From contig JAKVBY010000049.1 in NCBI GenBank assembly GCA_022446825.1, forward strand, positions 1 to 62,462: 62,462 nt of DNA, in the 5' to 3' direction. Below are positions 29,201-35,633 of this stretch, in pieces (position 1 is the stretch's first letter; every line of letters starts with the position of its first letter). The position numbers and the translations under genes were made by a program. The notes beneath the pieces were generated by a model. It saw only the letters and a list, made by a program, of their open reading frames with translations. It made no database searches and had not been told where the DNA came from. This stretch comes from Pirellulaceae bacterium. GTDB lineage: Bacteria > Planctomycetota > Planctomycetia > Pirellulales > Pirellulaceae.

Positions 29201-29850
29201 CAGATCTTATTGGGATCGCCCGTCCTGACATCAAAACTGTCTTGCTTGTCAAACACGGCTTCATGCAGGATGGTAACTCCGAGCGGCTTGAGCACCATGT
29301 TCCAGTATTCAATGTCGGAGTCGCCGGGGTAGCGCACACCCGAGCAGCGCAGGAAGAGTCCGCCACCCGCTTGCACAAAACGTGCCAGCCCCTGTCCCGC
29401 ATCTGCCGCCCGTTGCTCGTACAACCGCCGGTCCTGCAGGTTGGAGGACAAACCTTCCTGTGTCGTCTGCAATTGCAACACATGGTACGGCGTGAGCTTG
29501 GAATAAATCTGTTCCGCACTCGACGGGATTCCGTAGAACCACATGTCGTTGAAAAGTGATGCCTGAATTCCATGCTCACGAAAAAATGATGGGCGGCGAT
29601 CGTACCTTTGAAACTCGGCGTCAAATTTGGCTCCATCTAATTTGCTGATGCCGAGCACCATGCGGCGTTCCGCAGTAGGTGGCACTGTTGAGGTTTCCAC
29701 CGGCACAGCATCCTGCGATTGCGATGGCTGTCCGATAGAATCCGCCGCAGCGGTCGGTCGCTGGGAAGTTGGTGCAGACTGCCCTGCCACGCGCTCCACG
29801 CTGCCGCTCAACAGCCCCAGCATGACCAGTAGTTCCAGCAAACGTTTCAT
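26218..29850 (-). CDS. Large exported protein with amidotransferase-like and degenerate PHP-like regions; function unknown
   Basis: A 1210-residue protein that I cannot assign to a named family. It has a signal peptide (MKRLLELLVMLGLLSGSVER, cleavage near VAGQ) and an ATG preceded by AAGGAGCT, a strong ribosome site. Residues 60-350 look like a class I glutamine-amidotransferase-like or ThuA-like fold (GLARFVQAGGGLFLRCSGV; RRFGKGRIVSFPLG; MLNSIEWL). Residues 395-470 match the opening of a PHP phosphoesterase domain (VHTAYTDGTGTVADYVQAAK, EAGLSFLVFADP, MPGIEFTD). However, the metal-binding HxH is HTA (398-400) and the usual TDH is ADP, so metal binding is probably reduced. The remaining 700 residues are beta-rich and unassigned. 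It stands alone, flanked by tRNA-Arg upstream and by the LamG-DUF1549 gene downstream. A scaffold or binding role at the cell surface is conceivable. Confidence 0.8.
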   Translation of the reverse strand: MKRLLELLVMLGLLSGSVERVAGQSAPTSQRPTAAADSIGQPSQSQDAVPVETSTVPPTAERRMVLGISKLDGAKFDAEFQRYDRRPSFFREHGIQASLFNDMWFYGIPSSAEQIYSKLTPYHVLQLQTTQEGLSSNLQDRRLYEQRAADAGQGLARFVQAGGGLFLRCSGVRYPGDSDIEYWNMVLKPLGVTILHEAVFDKQDSFDVRTGDPNKIWQTTNIEKHAITEGVEQLYLPLYNNGPFPGVTAVQYSPEWQIVVRGEQTAQSYQTDGSNAIDLDLPGSYERAAPVVAVRRFGKGRIVSFPLGYVFLSGNYGNPIWPAVVETDGEPERGRPSHTRQLMLNSIEWLSEAAQENPQLGTHRVEPYAEVDFPATYNWELHDFGPEEPGVRGIYGVHTAYTDGTGTVADYVQAAKEAGLSFLVFADPLEQLTPEELEQLKADCAEVNDAEKHFVAMPGIEFTDGVGLRWTFSGDTLIYPPESFQGATGFTYPQWDGKRVTHCGRYSQRSTIPGSGLLDYRQVYEAGSNPTTMWWYTNHMVMSYDRDQLIADNFGEYLTALRNCRWCSPASFTRIKNPADVALAGRTCFTGFGNLDQAHQALTQHAGRVAVNVDQYVSQGPVIAKWRTINNQMEQHVYKTRGAQRVRSMFHVRSDVGIREVRVHDADRGFFRRYDGQGAKDFRREFEHVQDRQRYLVLEVIDTQGKRAISNDHYLYSYKNGLFRCGDNLNFAGTANTAASGDRNEMIQVEPYFRNGFKFTLEGFDSISAICPQPRAYPVLRIGIKGQGWYPSMDTGYSKAQSHQLMKWLDVQFGSYNMSILNMKTTGMWSEHHSTRTRPEAAWCSLPRETKENEFFDIEQTLHVPMDRVDNYVALNHRRVWDGHQRYRGNIFWTEGTIRFKQDIVLEGQVPIPLVWMDCPTDAAENWSTTLLVTDRGTGEIRRETLTDPARPVDVQGRIRPGGFLSRLRMPIGYQALFVPAGMDFGYETSIPGDTFVGMGRDGQEVKAGTVMEYRFALATVADQREHDEEAFLKQTATTLNMAGGQAGYPVSMRTGTIEDATYFLTLRAEQNEARFNIGSQQLMADLNFRIRGVEDNGCAAVYSSTRPWFRFIAALDETAYFQDSIAQPADIWAGNVFVCDNKEVKIALVMDGQQQGDMPFIEAHNPTQQEVKTRVWSPPHTPVFGGIRREVTLPAGDSIRIMLDLSDPS

Positions 29851-30029
29851 GTGGAGCTCCTTCGAGATGAATTTCTACCCTATTGAAACTGCCGAAATAG
29901 CCTCCTGACGCTCTGTTTCTGACTCGATGACGCAGGACGTGGAAGCTCAGACCGCGCAGCAAGCTGCCAGGTTTAGCGATTTAGTCCTTCTTCAAGAGTT
30001 GTCAGCAAGACTCAAGACTTACCAGCAAG

Positions 30030-30103
30030 TATCCCCGACAGGGTTCGAACCTGTAACCTTCGGCTTCGGAGGCCGACGCGCTATCCAATTGTGCCACGGG
30101 GAC
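30030..30103 (-). tRNA. tRNA-Arg (anticodon CCG)
   Basis: On the minus strand the 74-nt sequence folds as a cloverleaf: acceptor GTCCCCG paired with CGGGGAT (one G-U pair), anticodon stem TCGGC/GCCGA around loop CTCCGAA giving anticodon CCG, and T-arm with GGTTCGAACC. The CCA end is not encoded. It reads CGG arginine codons. It lies alone between the large exported protein gene and the adenylate-kinase-like gene. Confidence 0.95.
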
Positions 30104-30399
30104 ACGACTCAGGCTCACCAGACCCATCTACTTTGGCCAACCTGGGACTGCGGAGTTGCATTGCTCGCGCTAGAGAAATTCTACGTAATTTCTTTTTGAA
30201 TGGTAGGGTCACCGTGACACTCACTGATCAACCTACCCCATCGTGATCAGAAAGCAGCCAAAAACTGCGGAAGACATGCCACACATCCCGATTTCGTGCA
30301 AAACCCTGGATTACCGTGTCTCGGCTCCCGCTCATTTCGGCAGTCGGCCCCGCAGCGGCCACGAAAAAGCAGGCCCTAGGAAAGCTCACTTCTCGAAGT

Positions 30400-31596
30400 T
30401 TATCCGCGACGAATCTCAGACCCTTTGAAATGGATCTGAACTCGAAAAACCGACTTTTGGCGAGACTCAATCTTTCCCGTTTTCAAGTCGGTACGTTGTG
30501 GGATGTCCTGAATCCGCTTGTCGACCACGGCGTGAAAGCCGCGCTCGGAAAAGATATCGATCAGCATCGCGATCGCCAAACGATCCTCAAAAATTAGGTC
30601 TTCGGAATTTACAATGGCGCGACCCGACAGCGCATGCCGTTCGATAATCGGCAAAAACTTCTTGTTGATTATATCAACCGTGCGAATAAAGAGCTCGGTG
30701 TTCTTCAATTCATAGCTATCAAGGCGTCGCACCAACTCCTGACGGGCATGTAAAATGATTTCTTCTGCCAGTGGTAAGGGTGAGAGCCGCGCGAAGGTCT
30801 TCGGATCGAGTTCCAGCGAACTTTGATACTGCAATTCCTTCAAAATATTCGCTTCCACTTCCTCGATCGGACCTTCCGCATTGACATAGTGGTAGTGATA
30901 AATCTCCTTGAGCGAAGTCAGGGCATCCCAAGTTTGCTCTTTAAAAACACGGTACCGATGCCGCGCCTTGTCTTCGCTTAAATCCGTAGCCCGCAGGGAA
31001 ACAACTTGGCCCAGACCGGTTTCTTCAACTTCTTTGTTATGCGCAGCGTTCTCTTGCCCACGTTTTACTTGCCGCACAATGCTCATATGTTCCGTGATGA
31101 ACAACACCATGGCGTGAATTGTCGGCCGGCGGAAACTGATTGCCAATGGTGTGTCCTGAAACTCATGATGCAATTGATTGATTTCGTCAACCAATAATTT
31201 GAGGCATTCAACCTGAACTCGTGTCCTCGGAAAACCGTCGAGTAACGCACCGTCACGAAATTCTTCTTGCAGCAACTTCCGCAACAAAATGCTGACGACC
31301 TCCTTGTCGCCAACCATACCGCCTTGATCTTTGATCTTCTGGGCCTCGGGAGTCACCAGCAGTTGACTGATCACGATAGGAGGGCACGTCAGTCCACGCG
31401 CTTGCATGATGAAATTTGTCTGCGTGCCTTTGCCCGCGCCCGGCGCGCCTCCCAACAAAATCAATTCCTTCGGAAAATACAGATTTTCCCGACCAACTTC
31501 GACCTCCAACTCTTCCCATACCGTCTTGAAAATGAGCTGGGCATCTTTGATTTCTAGATCCAGCAGTTCACGTGATTGCTTGTTCGTCGATGACAT
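30400..31596 (-). CDS. Adenylate-kinase-like nucleoside monophosphate kinase with long C-terminal extension
   Basis: A 398-residue protein. The P-loop GGAPGAGKGTQ (about 49-59) and the adenylate kinase signature LLDGFPRTRVQ with the preceding GDKEVVSILLRKLLQ block identify a nucleoside monophosphate kinase of the adenylate kinase superfamily. Normal adenylate kinases have about 215 residues; here the lid region is unusual (KRGQENAAHNKEVEETGLG) and some 180 extra residues follow, rich in charged helices. I use the ATG at 31596 (MSSTNKQ) rather than a TTG at 31608. It begins 8 bp after the stop codon of the SDR gene upstream, so the two are co-transcribed. Which nucleotide it phosphorylates, or whether it kept kinase activity, cannot be said. 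Confidence 0.85.
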   Translation of the reverse strand: MSSTNKQSRELLDLEIKDAQLIFKTVWEELEVEVGRENLYFPKELILLGGAPGAGKGTQTNFIMQARGLTCPPIVISQLLVTPEAQKIKDQGGMVGDKEVVSILLRKLLQEEFRDGALLDGFPRTRVQVECLKLLVDEINQLHHEFQDTPLAISFRRPTIHAMVLFITEHMSIVRQVKRGQENAAHNKEVEETGLGQVVSLRATDLSEDKARHRYRVFKEQTWDALTSLKEIYHYHYVNAEGPIEEVEANILKELQYQSSLELDPKTFARLSPLPLAEEIILHARQELVRRLDSYELKNTELFIRTVDIINKKFLPIIERHALSGRAIVNSEDLIFEDRLAIAMLIDIFSERGFHAVVDKRIQDIPQRTDLKTGKIESRQKSVFRVQIHFKGSEIRRG

Positions 31597-31604
31597 TGCA
31601 ACTC

Positions 31605-32423
31605 TCAAACAAAAAAGTCCGGGATCAGGTCGCAGCCCGATGACATCGCATAAGGTTCAAAATCTATCGTTCCGGTAGCGGCCAACACCTCTTCATCTAC
31701 GAAGAAGTTGCCCGTGATCGTTCGGCTGTTTTGCGTCAAAATCCAGTGGGCTGCATCTGCCATGATGATGGGTTTGCGACAGTGTTGCAGCGCTTCTTCA
31801 CCACCCAGTACATTCCGAATCGCCGCAGTCGCAATGGCCGTTTTAGGCCACAATGCATTGACGGCAATTCCCTCTGAGCGAAACTCTTCCGCCATCCCCA
31901 AAACACACAAACTCATGCCGAACTTGGCCATCGAGTAGGCTAAGTGTGGCGCAAACCATTTAGGATCAAGGTTCAACGGCGGAGCGATGTTAAGGATATG
32001 GGGATTTTCAGACTTCAACAAGTATGGCAGGCATGCTTGGGACGTCACAAAAGTTCCGCGTGCGTTGACAGCCTGCATCAAATCAAAGCGTTTCAAGGGC
32101 GTCTGCGGTGTCGCAGACAGAAAGATCGCACTGGCGTTGTTCACAACGACGTCGATACCACCAAATCGCGTCACAGTCGCGCGAACGGCCTCCTCCACTT
32201 GGTCTTCATTGCGGACATCTGCAATGCAGCCCAGGGCTTTTCCACCAACCGATTCGAGCTCCAGAACCGTCTCATCAACCGTACCGGGAAGTTGAGGGTG
32301 AGGCGTCTTGGTTTTCCCAAGTACTGCGATGTTCGCACCGTCCCTGGCCGCGCGCAAACTGATCGCCTTGCCGATTCCGCGGCTCGCGCCGGTCACAAAG
32401 ATGGTTTTTCCAGACAAATTCAT
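31605..32423 (-). CDS. HSDL2-like short-chain dehydrogenase
   Basis: A 272-residue SDR. The cofactor loop TGASRGIG is at 11-18, the NNAS motif at 95-98, and the active-site YSMAK at 163-167. The block NIAPPLNLDPKWF...LGMAEEF...VNALWPKTAIATAA and the end ...GNFFVDEEVLAATG...PDFF closely follow human hydroxysteroid dehydrogenase-like 2 (HSDL2), without its C-terminal SCP2 domain. The position usually held by the catalytic serine (NISPPLN in HSDL2, from memory) is alanine here (A147). Substrates of HSDL2-type SDRs are unsettled but are thought to be fatty acid derivatives. It is the first gene of an operon with the adenylate-kinase-like gene and is transcribed away from the PurU-like gene across 240 bp. 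Confidence 0.88.
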   Translation of the reverse strand: MNLSGKTIFVTGASRGIGKAISLRAARDGANIAVLGKTKTPHPQLPGTVDETVLELESVGGKALGCIADVRNEDQVEEAVRATVTRFGGIDVVVNNASAIFLSATPQTPLKRFDLMQAVNARGTFVTSQACLPYLLKSENPHILNIAPPLNLDPKWFAPHLAYSMAKFGMSLCVLGMAEEFRSEGIAVNALWPKTAIATAAIRNVLGGEEALQHCRKPIIMADAAHWILTQNSRTITGNFFVDEEVLAATGTIDFEPYAMSSGCDLIPDFFV

Positions 32424-32663
32424 CGCTCGTCCCAGACTGAGATGCCTTCAATGAAAATAGCGTTCGTTCCAATAACGCTTGAGCTTTTTCATCGCAGGCT
32501 CCTCGCAGCGGCAATCCATTCTCACAGTTTTGGGAACCTCTGACAACAACGGTTCGTCGGCCCAATGAATCGGTAACCATCTCCGTCTTCCATCTGGACA
32601 TGGCGCTCTAAAAACGTTCTAAAACAGGTGAATTTCTTTTCCTCAAAACGGTAACCGCTGCCC

Positions 32664-33521
32664 ATGGAAATTATCGTCACTGCGGTGGGCCCGGATCACA
32701 TGGGACTCGCCGATCCGATTATTCATTATGTGACCGGTCAAGGCGCCAACATCGCCGAAATCCAGATGTACGATCATGATGAAGAAGCGCTCTTTGCCAT
32801 GCTATGTCGGATCAACTTACCCAGCTCAGAACTGGCCAGTTTAAGAGACGCCATCCAAGAAATTGGTGCGATGAAAGACCTTTCCATTCGAGTTTGGTCT
32901 CCCGAAGAGCGCGCCACACGACCGCGCATCGCCATCTGCACGACTTACCGTCAAGAACCGCCCTTGGCATTACTCGAAGCGGTCCACAAAGGTGACATCC
33001 AAGCGGAGATCGCCGTAATGGTCGGAAACCGAGATACTTGCCAGAGCCTGGCCAAAGAATTCGATATCGACTGGAGATCGGTGGGGGATCCAAATGGCCA
33101 TGCGGACGATGAGCAGATGGTTGAAATTTTTGACGAATACGAGATCGATTATGTGGTGCTGGCACGCTATATGCGTGTTTTACCAGCCTCCACATGCTGG
33201 AAATATGCGGGTGGTCGAATCATCAATCTCCATCATGGCCTGCTGCCAAGTTTTCCGGGCCTGCGACCCTATCATGACGCCTTTGCTGGCCGCATGCTAA
33301 CTTATGGTGCAACCTGTCATTTCATTGTTCCCGAATTGGATGCCGGTAATCAGATTATTTTTCAATCGACGTTCACGGTTCCTCCCAGCATGAAGCTCGA
33401 AGGCGTCATCCAACGCGGGCAGCAGGATAACGAGCCGCATTGCCTGGTCGAAGGCGTTCGTCGCGTCGTCGATCGTGAAGTACAATTACATTTTCAAAGA
33501 GTCGTAGCACGGCAACCATGA
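32664..33521 (+). CDS. purU: Formyltetrahydrofolate deformylase-like protein
   Basis: A 285-residue protein with an N-terminal ACT domain (1-85; VTAVGPDHMGLADPIIHYVT) followed by a formyltransferase fold (about 87-270). The catalytic triad of this fold can be read as N188 and H190/H191 in INLHHGLLPSFPG and D226 in ELDAGNQII. This is the layout of PurU, which hydrolyses 10-formyltetrahydrofolate to formate and tetrahydrofolate and so supplies formate for purine synthesis; the ACT domain usually senses methionine and glycine. The C-terminal family pattern D-x-G-P-I-I is GNQII here, a small difference. The ATG start has only a weak ribosome site. It is transcribed divergently from the SDR gene. 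Confidence 0.85.
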   Translation: MEIIVTAVGPDHMGLADPIIHYVTGQGANIAEIQMYDHDEEALFAMLCRINLPSSELASLRDAIQEIGAMKDLSIRVWSPEERATRPRIAICTTYRQEPPLALLEAVHKGDIQAEIAVMVGNRDTCQSLAKEFDIDWRSVGDPNGHADDEQMVEIFDEYEIDYVVLARYMRVLPASTCWKYAGGRIINLHHGLLPSFPGLRPYHDAFAGRMLTYGATCHFIVPELDAGNQIIFQSTFTVPPSMKLEGVIQRGQQDNEPHCLVEGVRRVVDREVQLHFQRVVARQP

Positions 33522-33607
33522 TATTCGACGTGTTTTAATCTCAACGTTTTAATCACTGGGGCGATCCCTCTTCCAACTACATCACTGCATTGGAATGCTC
33601 TCTTCCT

Positions 33608-34621
33608 ATGAACAGCCGAAATTATCTCCGCGTAGTCTGCCTACTCGCCCTGGCCCTTATCTATCCTCCCACACAGTCTCAATCCTCGGATAGCATCACG
33701 ATTGCTACTTGGAATCTCGAATGGTACTTCGATGCGAATACTAGAGACAATTCCAGTGACTTAGCCAAAGAACGGTCTGCGCCAAGCTTTGAAGAATGGG
33801 TCTGGCGGCGGAACGCCGTCTCGGCGGCCATTGCCCAGATGGCACCGACGGTTATTGGCTTACAGGAAATTGAAAGCCGTAAAATCGGGTACTACACGAC
33901 GAAACAAATCAAGGAAGCGCACGATTTAAACTACCGCGCTGCTTGTATTCAGGGAACCGATTATTACACCGAGCAAGATGTGGCGTTTCTCTATCAGGAC
34001 GGGTTGGTGGAGTTTGGCCGCCGTGAACAAACACGCCAGATGTTTGCCAGTAAAAAGTACTATAACTTGGGAAAACACTTGATCGGTCGGTTCCAATTTG
34101 AAAACAACGGTGCGCAAGAGGAACTGACGATTGTGAATGTGCACTTACGTGCCAATGCAGAATCCGAAAACATTCGTCGTCGCCAAGTTGTTTTGTTGCG
34201 GGCCTGGTTTGCCGAGCAAATTAAGAACGGTGAAAACGTGATCGTCATGGGAGATATCAATACCGAACACCACTTTGGTCAAGTTAGCCCCGAATCCGAG
34301 ATCGGCATCCTCTGTGGACTCGACACAGAAGACACCGCTGATGACTTGATGGACCTGCACCAATATCTACCTCAGGATGAACACGAAACGTTCTTCATTC
34401 CTGGAAAACAATTCGATCGTATTCTTGTCAGCCGGGCAATGATCGAAGACGACCCCGCACGTCAAGATCTTGTCTTCCAATCGATCCGACGTCACAAAGA
34501 ACTGGTCGTTCGTGGCCAAGGTGTCGACGAAGAACACTGGGACACTTACTACGATATCCCACAAACCGAACGTGATCTGAGTGATCATTATCCTCTGATG
34601 GCCAAATTCCAATTCAAATAA
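33608..34621 (+). CDS. Exported endonuclease/exonuclease/phosphatase family protein
   Basis: A 337-residue protein of the EEP (DNase I/exonuclease III/sphingomyelinase) superfamily. Conserved elements are IATWNLEWYF (metal/active-site Asn), IGLQEIES (catalytic Glu), VNVHLRAN (His), VMGDINTE (Asp/Asn pair) and LSDHYPLMAKF (C-terminal Asp-His). All key residues of the family appear present, so a phosphodiester-cleaving enzyme is expected. The N-terminus MNSRNYLRVVCLLALALIYP is a signal peptide, hence secretion; I choose this ATG (33608) over the upstream TTG at 33590 because the signal then begins normally. The target could be extracellular DNA, a nucleotide or a phospholipid. Confidence 0.88.
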   Translation: MNSRNYLRVVCLLALALIYPPTQSQSSDSITIATWNLEWYFDANTRDNSSDLAKERSAPSFEEWVWRRNAVSAAIAQMAPTVIGLQEIESRKIGYYTTKQIKEAHDLNYRAACIQGTDYYTEQDVAFLYQDGLVEFGRREQTRQMFASKKYYNLGKHLIGRFQFENNGAQEELTIVNVHLRANAESENIRRRQVVLLRAWFAEQIKNGENVIVMGDINTEHHFGQVSPESEIGILCGLDTEDTADDLMDLHQYLPQDEHETFFIPGKQFDRILVSRAMIEDDPARQDLVFQSIRRHKELVVRGQGVDEEHWDTYYDIPQTERDLSDHYPLMAKFQFK

Positions 34622-34739
34622 CCTGCTCGGATAAGGCACAATCTGGCATGCCCATGCTCTTCACTGACCATGGCAACCCTCTGGCCAAACTTCGTTGAAC
34701 TTCGGGGTAAATTGCAAGAAGAGGACGAACCTTTCTAAC

Positions 34740-35009
34740 ATGAAGGTACCCTCTAAATCGAACTCCAAACAGCGGCGGAAAGCGACTGTGGAACACGACA
34801 AAAAACCAAGCATTCGCCTTGATCATTTCCTCAAATTTTCCGGTGTTGCGGCCACCGGAGGCCAAGCAAAAATGCTTATTCAAGGGGGAGAAGTGTTCGT
34901 CAACCACGTGCTGGAAACGCGCCGCAGCCGAAAGCTCCAGGCTGAGGACGTCGTCATGCTGGAAACAATGACCTTTGCGGTGTCCGATTTTTGGCCGGCG
35001 CAAGAGTGA
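34740..35009 (+). CDS. Small S4-domain RNA-binding protein (YbcJ/YaaA-like)
   Basis: An 89-residue protein with a basic N-terminal tail (MKVPSKSNSKQRRKA) and one S4 domain: IRLDHFLKFSGVAATGGQAK followed by MLIQGGEVFVNHVLETRRSR. Stand-alone S4 proteins of this size bind structured RNA, often rRNA; E. coli YbcJ and Bacillus subtilis YaaA are of this type. The start is the ATG at 34740; the frame extends to a TTG at 34695 that adds an unlikely MNFGVNCKKR. The purine-rich stretch AAGAAGAGGA lies rather far upstream. It follows the EEP gene on the same strand after 118 bp. Confidence 0.8.
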   Translation: MKVPSKSNSKQRRKATVEHDKKPSIRLDHFLKFSGVAATGGQAKMLIQGGEVFVNHVLETRRSRKLQAEDVVMLETMTFAVSDFWPAQE

Positions 35010-35068
35010 ACCACCTGCCGCCCGCCTTCCGGAAACAAATGCAATGACAAAGCAAAATCTGTCCGAAG

Positions 35069-35542
35069 TCACGGCAAGTGCTGCTTTGTCCAAAAACGTC
35101 GATTTCCAAATCTAAGTCTTCGATTTTCCTGCGTCAGACACCGCAACCAGGTGCCATCATCCGGTCTGGAACACCGCAAACCTGCTTTAGAGCCAAAAAC
35201 TTTCACTCGCCAACTCGGTTCCGCGATGACGAAGCTCAGCGGCACTTGAAGTGCCGGCCGCACCATTCCATCCGCAACGCGGATCTTCTTCGGGGTTACA
35301 AATAAACAGGCTTCCTGAGCGAGAATTCCCTGGTCACCGAGACCCGTATCGTCATTGACCGAGAACATCTGTGCTGGCATGTGAAAATGGAGATCGCCGC
35401 TTGCAGATTGATGCATCACCATCTCTGCTACACTATCTACCACAAAGCCTACCTTACGATCATTCCGTTCAAACAGCAAAAACGTTCTAAACCGACCCAC
35501 AGACGCCATTTTTCGGTAAGTGAATGGGGATCCTTCATACAT
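35069..35542 (-). CDS. Hypothetical protein, 157 residues
   Basis: No family is recognised. I list it because it fills a space that is otherwise empty, converges neatly with the S4 gene (60-bp gap) and diverges from the TPR-redoxin gene (91-bp gap). Its sequence is also protein-like rather than the Arg/Pro/Ser-rich mix of shadow frames: GRFRTFLLFERNDRKVGFVV, DSVAEMVMHQSASGDLHFHM and GILAQEACLFVTPKKIRVAD read as alternating strands and helices. There is no signal peptide or membrane segment. The ribosome site is weak. It could still be a chance open frame. Confidence 0.45.
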   Translation of the reverse strand: MYEGSPFTYRKMASVGRFRTFLLFERNDRKVGFVVDSVAEMVMHQSASGDLHFHMPAQMFSVNDDTGLGDQGILAQEACLFVTPKKIRVADGMVRPALQVPLSFVIAEPSWRVKVFGSKAGLRCSRPDDGTWLRCLTQENRRLRFGNRRFWTKQHLP

Positions 35543-35633
35543 TCTTGTTTTGTCCCCACATTGCGTCTAGGTTGGAGGCTGCCACGTTAGTTATCAGCCA
35601 CCAGTAAAACCCAATTTCACCAGCGAGGTCGCA

